8,038 bases of DNA from an uncultured Comamonadaceae bacterium (lineage in GTDB: Bacteria > Pseudomonadota > Gammaproteobacteria > Burkholderiales > Burkholderiaceae_C), in the NCBI GenBank assembly GCA_937871735.1, contig CALMOI010000249.1, positions 1-8,038 on the forward strand, written 5' to 3'. Under the pieces are notes generated by a model. It worked only from the letters and a program-made list of their open reading frames with translations, made no database searches and was not told the origin of the DNA. Positions 6,294-8,038 of this stretch are shown one piece after another (position 1 is the first letter of the stretch; every line of letters starts with the position of its first letter). The position numbers and the translations under genes are program-made.

Positions 6294-7235
6294 ATGACTT
6301 ATCAACACACCATCGCAGACATCGAGCGCGACACGGGCATCGCCAAGGACACGCTGCGCGTGTGGGAGCGCCGCTACGGCTTCCCGCAACCCGAGCGCGA
6401 TGCCAACGGCGAACGGCGCTATGACGATGTGCAGTTGCAGCGCCTGCGCCATATCAAGCGGCTGATGGATGGTGGCTACCGACCTAACGCCGTGGTCAGC
6501 CTGCCGCTGGAGGCGCTACAAGCCCTCGGCATCAACCCGCCCAGCGTGCGTCCGGCACGGCACAACCAGCAGCGCCAAGCCGCGCATCAAGGCCATGAAC
6601 TAGACCCCCAATGGCTGCAATGGGTGCATCAACATGACATGGCCGCGCTGCAAAGCGCACTACAACAGCATCTGCACGCACAGGGTCTGGCGGTGACGGC
6701 ACAAGAGCTGATCACGCCCTTGAGCGCCGCTGTGGGTGAAGCGTGGCTGCGCGGCGACCTGGCCGTGTACGAGGAGCATCTGTACACGCAAGCCATAGCC
6801 TCGGTGCTACGCGCCCACATCAGCCATCAACAAGCGCAAAGCTTGCCGACCAGCCCGCCGCGCGTACTGCTCACCACCGTGCCCGGCGAGCAACACGGTT
6901 TGGGCTTGTTGTTGGCTGAATGCTTTTTTTCGATCAGTGGCTGCCACGTTTTCCCACTGGGCATTCACACCCCGCTGCCCGACATCGTGCTGGCCGCCAG
7001 CCAATTGCAAGCCGACATCGTGGCGCTGAGCTTCAGCGCCCACCACGCCGCCACCGATGTGAAACAAGCCCTCGCCCAACTGCGCAGCCAACTTCCGCCC
7101 GTGACCGAGCTGTGGGTTGGCGGCAGCGCCCCCGTGCTGCACCAGCGCCTAGCACCGCCCCACTGCGTGGTGCTGCACCAAGCCTCTGACGTGCCTGAAC
7201 AGGTGCAACGTTGGCGTGCAGCATTGGCGAGTTAA
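6294..7235 (+). CDS. litR: LitR/CarH-type MerR regulator with B12-binding photosensor domain
   Basis: A 313-residue transcription factor. Residues 5-70 form a MerR winged helix (TIADIERDTGIAKDTLRVWERRYGFP, then GERRY), close to CarA/CarH/LitR proteins. After a linker (80-105) comes a helical cobalamin cap with W151-x9-E161-H162 (GEAWLRGDLAVYEEH), the light-sensing signature of CarH. A Rossmann B12 fold follows with E199-x-H201-x-x-G204 (PGEQHGLG; His as lower axial ligand), LSFS (245-248) and VGGSAP (275-280). In the family, adenosylcobalamin holds the protein as a DNA-binding repressor in the dark and light breaks the complex. I prefer the ATG at 6294, four residues before the HTH; the in-frame ATG at 6264 lies inside a perfect dyad. 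Neither has a clear ribosome site. It is divergent from the peroxidase-lipid operon, its likely target along with its own gene. Confidence 0.9.
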   Translation: MTYQHTIADIERDTGIAKDTLRVWERRYGFPQPERDANGERRYDDVQLQRLRHIKRLMDGGYRPNAVVSLPLEALQALGINPPSVRPARHNQQRQAAHQGHELDPQWLQWVHQHDMAALQSALQQHLHAQGLAVTAQELITPLSAAVGEAWLRGDLAVYEEHLYTQAIASVLRAHISHQQAQSLPTSPPRVLLTTVPGEQHGLGLLLAECFFSISGCHVFPLGIHTPLPDIVLAASQLQADIVALSFSAHHAATDVKQALAQLRSQLPPVTELWVGGSAPVLHQRLAPPHCVVLHQASDVPEQVQRWRAALAS

Positions 7236-7238
7236 CTC
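7229..7238. repeat. 10-bp palindrome across the litR-like stop codon
   Basis: GAGTTAACTC is a perfect palindrome that includes the TAA stop at 7233-7235. It resembles the longer dyad TGAGTTT-A-AAACTCA at 7664-7678, and the two bracket the gene-free stretch. The role is unknown and the resemblance may be chance. Confidence 0.3.
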
Positions 7239-7734
7239 ATTGATGGGCCAAAGAAAAAGGCCGTTAACTATCTCTAGTTTGTGACTTAAAGGATTGCTTT
7301 GCACCGGAGCTGAAGTATTGGTTTGCACTCGGGTTGCTGGGCGGTTCACCAGGGAGCAGTTTCAGCTCCCCCTGAGGGCATGACTTCTACGACCAAACTG
7401 CACTTTGTAGGTTGCGATGCTTAACGATTGCACTTTATCGGGAGTCTTTCCCTTGGCCGTTGAGCATTCCATCCGGCGACTTCTCCTCCAGCAGCGGCGG
7501 GAGCTAGGATGCTTAGTCTGGTAGCAAGGGTTAGCCGCAACCAGCCACTCACCATCAATCCCCCTGTTTCGCATGATGCCTGCTGATATGGCAATTCGTC
7601 GTGTCCGCTCGCATCTGGCCATTTGACGAACAAGCGAAGTGTAACACTCATACACACAAAAAATGAGTTTAAAACTCAAAAAAAGCGTGTTTTAATGGAA
7701 AACACAATTTTTGCGTAATTAACAAGGATTTAGC
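7236..7734. other. About 500 bases without a convincing gene; structured and less GC-rich
   Basis: No reading frame here has recognisable protein features or a ribosome site. The sequence can fold: GGGAGC (7352-7357) pairs with GCTCCC (7365-7370). Near 7464-7514, AGCAT-t-CC pairs with GGATGCT around a further CTCC/GGGAG stem. CTGGT pairs with ACCAG near 7520-7545. TGCACTTT occurs twice 30 bp apart (7399, 7429), TTGCACT once more at 7323, and GATGCTTA twice (7415, 7508). From about 7640 it becomes AT-rich with three dyads. It may be intergenic debris at an island border or may hold an unrecognised RNA; no tRNA or known RNA motif was found. Confidence 0.5.
7638..7705. promoter_or_regulatory. 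Cluster of three perfect dyads upstream of the XRE regulator
   Basis: AGTGT-A-ACACT (7638-7648), TGAGTTT-A-AAACTCA (7664-7678) and GTGTTTT-AATGG-AAAACAC (7687-7705) all lie in the 100 bp before the GTG start at 7735. The first and third share GTGT/ACAC outer halves. XRE-type regulators usually bind dyads beside their own promoter, so these are candidate autoregulatory operators. The third lies where the -35 region would be expected for a weak TAATTA -10 (7716-7721). The middle dyad is flanked by A-runs and could instead fold as a hairpin. Confidence 0.45.
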
Positions 7735-8038
7735 GTGGAAAAGCTCAAAAAACTTAGACTTGCCCATGGACACACTCAGGAGCGCCTCGCCGAAATCCTC
7801 AAGACTACGCAGCAGACGATTGCGCGCTGGGAAACAGGAAAAAGCGAGCCAAACATCGCAGCCTTGAAAGACCTCGCCCTAATCTTCGGCACTAGCATTG
7901 ATGACCTGCTGGGGCGCAACCCGCTGAGTCCGCAAGGTAGTGACGGCGTTATCACCAACCGATATCACCTCTTCGCCGACTCGGATGAGGGTTTCTGGGG
8001 ACACCTAGGCATTCGAGTTCGCGGCGCAGCAAAAAGCA
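7735..8038 (+). CDS. XRE-family HTH transcriptional regulator, partial (runs off the window)
   Basis: An open frame of 101 codons continues past the right edge. It begins with GTG at 7735, preceded by a good ribosome site AAGGA (7724-7728) six bases upstream. Residues 2-57 are a typical lambda-repressor/Cro-like helix-turn-helix: EKLKKLRLAHGHTQERLAEI, then TTQQTIARWETGKSEPNIAAL, then LALIFGTSIDDLLG. After residue 60 a separate segment with DGVITNRYHLFADSDEGFWGHLGIRV begins, which I do not recognise; it may be a dimerisation or sensing domain or the link to a fused partner. Its composition is less GC-rich than the litR-side genes and its upstream region is AT-rich, as is common for accessory DNA. 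It probably controls the genes that follow and itself, through the dyads upstream. The DNA-binding call is firm; the role is unknown. Confidence 0.85.
   Translation, partial: MEKLKKLRLAHGHTQERLAEILKTTQQTIARWETGKSEPNIAALKDLALIFGTSIDDLLGRNPLSPQGSDGVITNRYHLFADSDEGFWGHLGIRVRGAAKS

Noticed and set aside
7229..7268. Intrinsic terminator after the litR-like gene (GGCC/GGCC with outer GTTAAC copies)
   Set aside because: The paired blocks are short self-palindromes with an unpaired bulge and no U-tract follows.
7323..7436. TTGCACT/TGCACTTT repeats as replication iterons or a CRISPR-like array
   Set aside because: Only three short, unevenly spaced copies; no AT-rich opening region, Rep gene or regular spacers.
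7362..7679. 105-residue minus-strand frame in the gene-free stretch
   Set aside because: Composition is Arg/Cys/Ser rich with no fold pattern or ribosome site, and it starts inside the AT-rich dyad region.

Overview
The window looks like a chromosomal segment of a betaproteobacterium, probably of the order Burkholderiales and perhaps Comamonadaceae. This rests on the GC-rich coding bias, the protein flavour and the gene neighbourhood; no rRNA or other taxonomic marker is present. Apart from the right-hand end, the genes are packed tightly with few non-coding bases.

Layout. (1) 64-821, minus: a manganese-exporter-type membrane protein of the UPF0016/TMEM165-GDT1 family, preceded by its own promoter and a clear yybP-ykoY (manganese) riboswitch. 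(2) 864-6187, minus: a six-gene operon read in the order exported glutathione peroxidase, FAD-dependent amine-oxidase-like protein (COG2907 type), DUF1365 protein, cyclopropane-fatty-acid-synthase-like methyltransferase, short-chain dehydrogenase/reductase, and SnoaL/NTF2-like protein. The first two junctions are 4-nt ATGA overlaps and the others are gaps of 23, 10 and 10 nt, so it is almost certainly one transcription unit. (3) 6188-6293: a compact divergent control region holding two conspicuous dyads. (4) 6294-7235, plus: a MerR-type regulator with a C-terminal cobalamin-binding module carrying both the W-x9-EH and E-x-H-x-x-G signatures of the LitR/CarH B12 photoreceptors. (5) 7236-7734: about 500 bases without a convincing gene, less GC-rich, with hairpin-forming sequence and a cluster of three perfect dyads at its right end. 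(6) 7735 to the edge, plus: the 5' part of an XRE-type HTH regulator starting at GTG, possibly the beginning of an accessory region.

How it may work. A B12-based light sensor sits back to back with an operon for modifying unsaturated membrane lipids (methyltransferase, FAD enzyme, DUF1365, SDR, NTF2-like) and for reducing peroxides (Gpx). The simplest reading is a light-controlled programme for protecting the envelope against photo-oxidation. Related FAD/DUF1365/Cfa clusters in other proteobacteria are, from memory, tied to light or singlet oxygen, and in Rhodobacter to making methylated and furan fatty acids. The Cfa-like enzyme differs from E. coli Cfa at two bicarbonate-site residues (Cys to Ser, His to Gln), which makes a product other than a plain cyclopropane a real possibility. 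The product, the effector and the operators are inferred, not shown.
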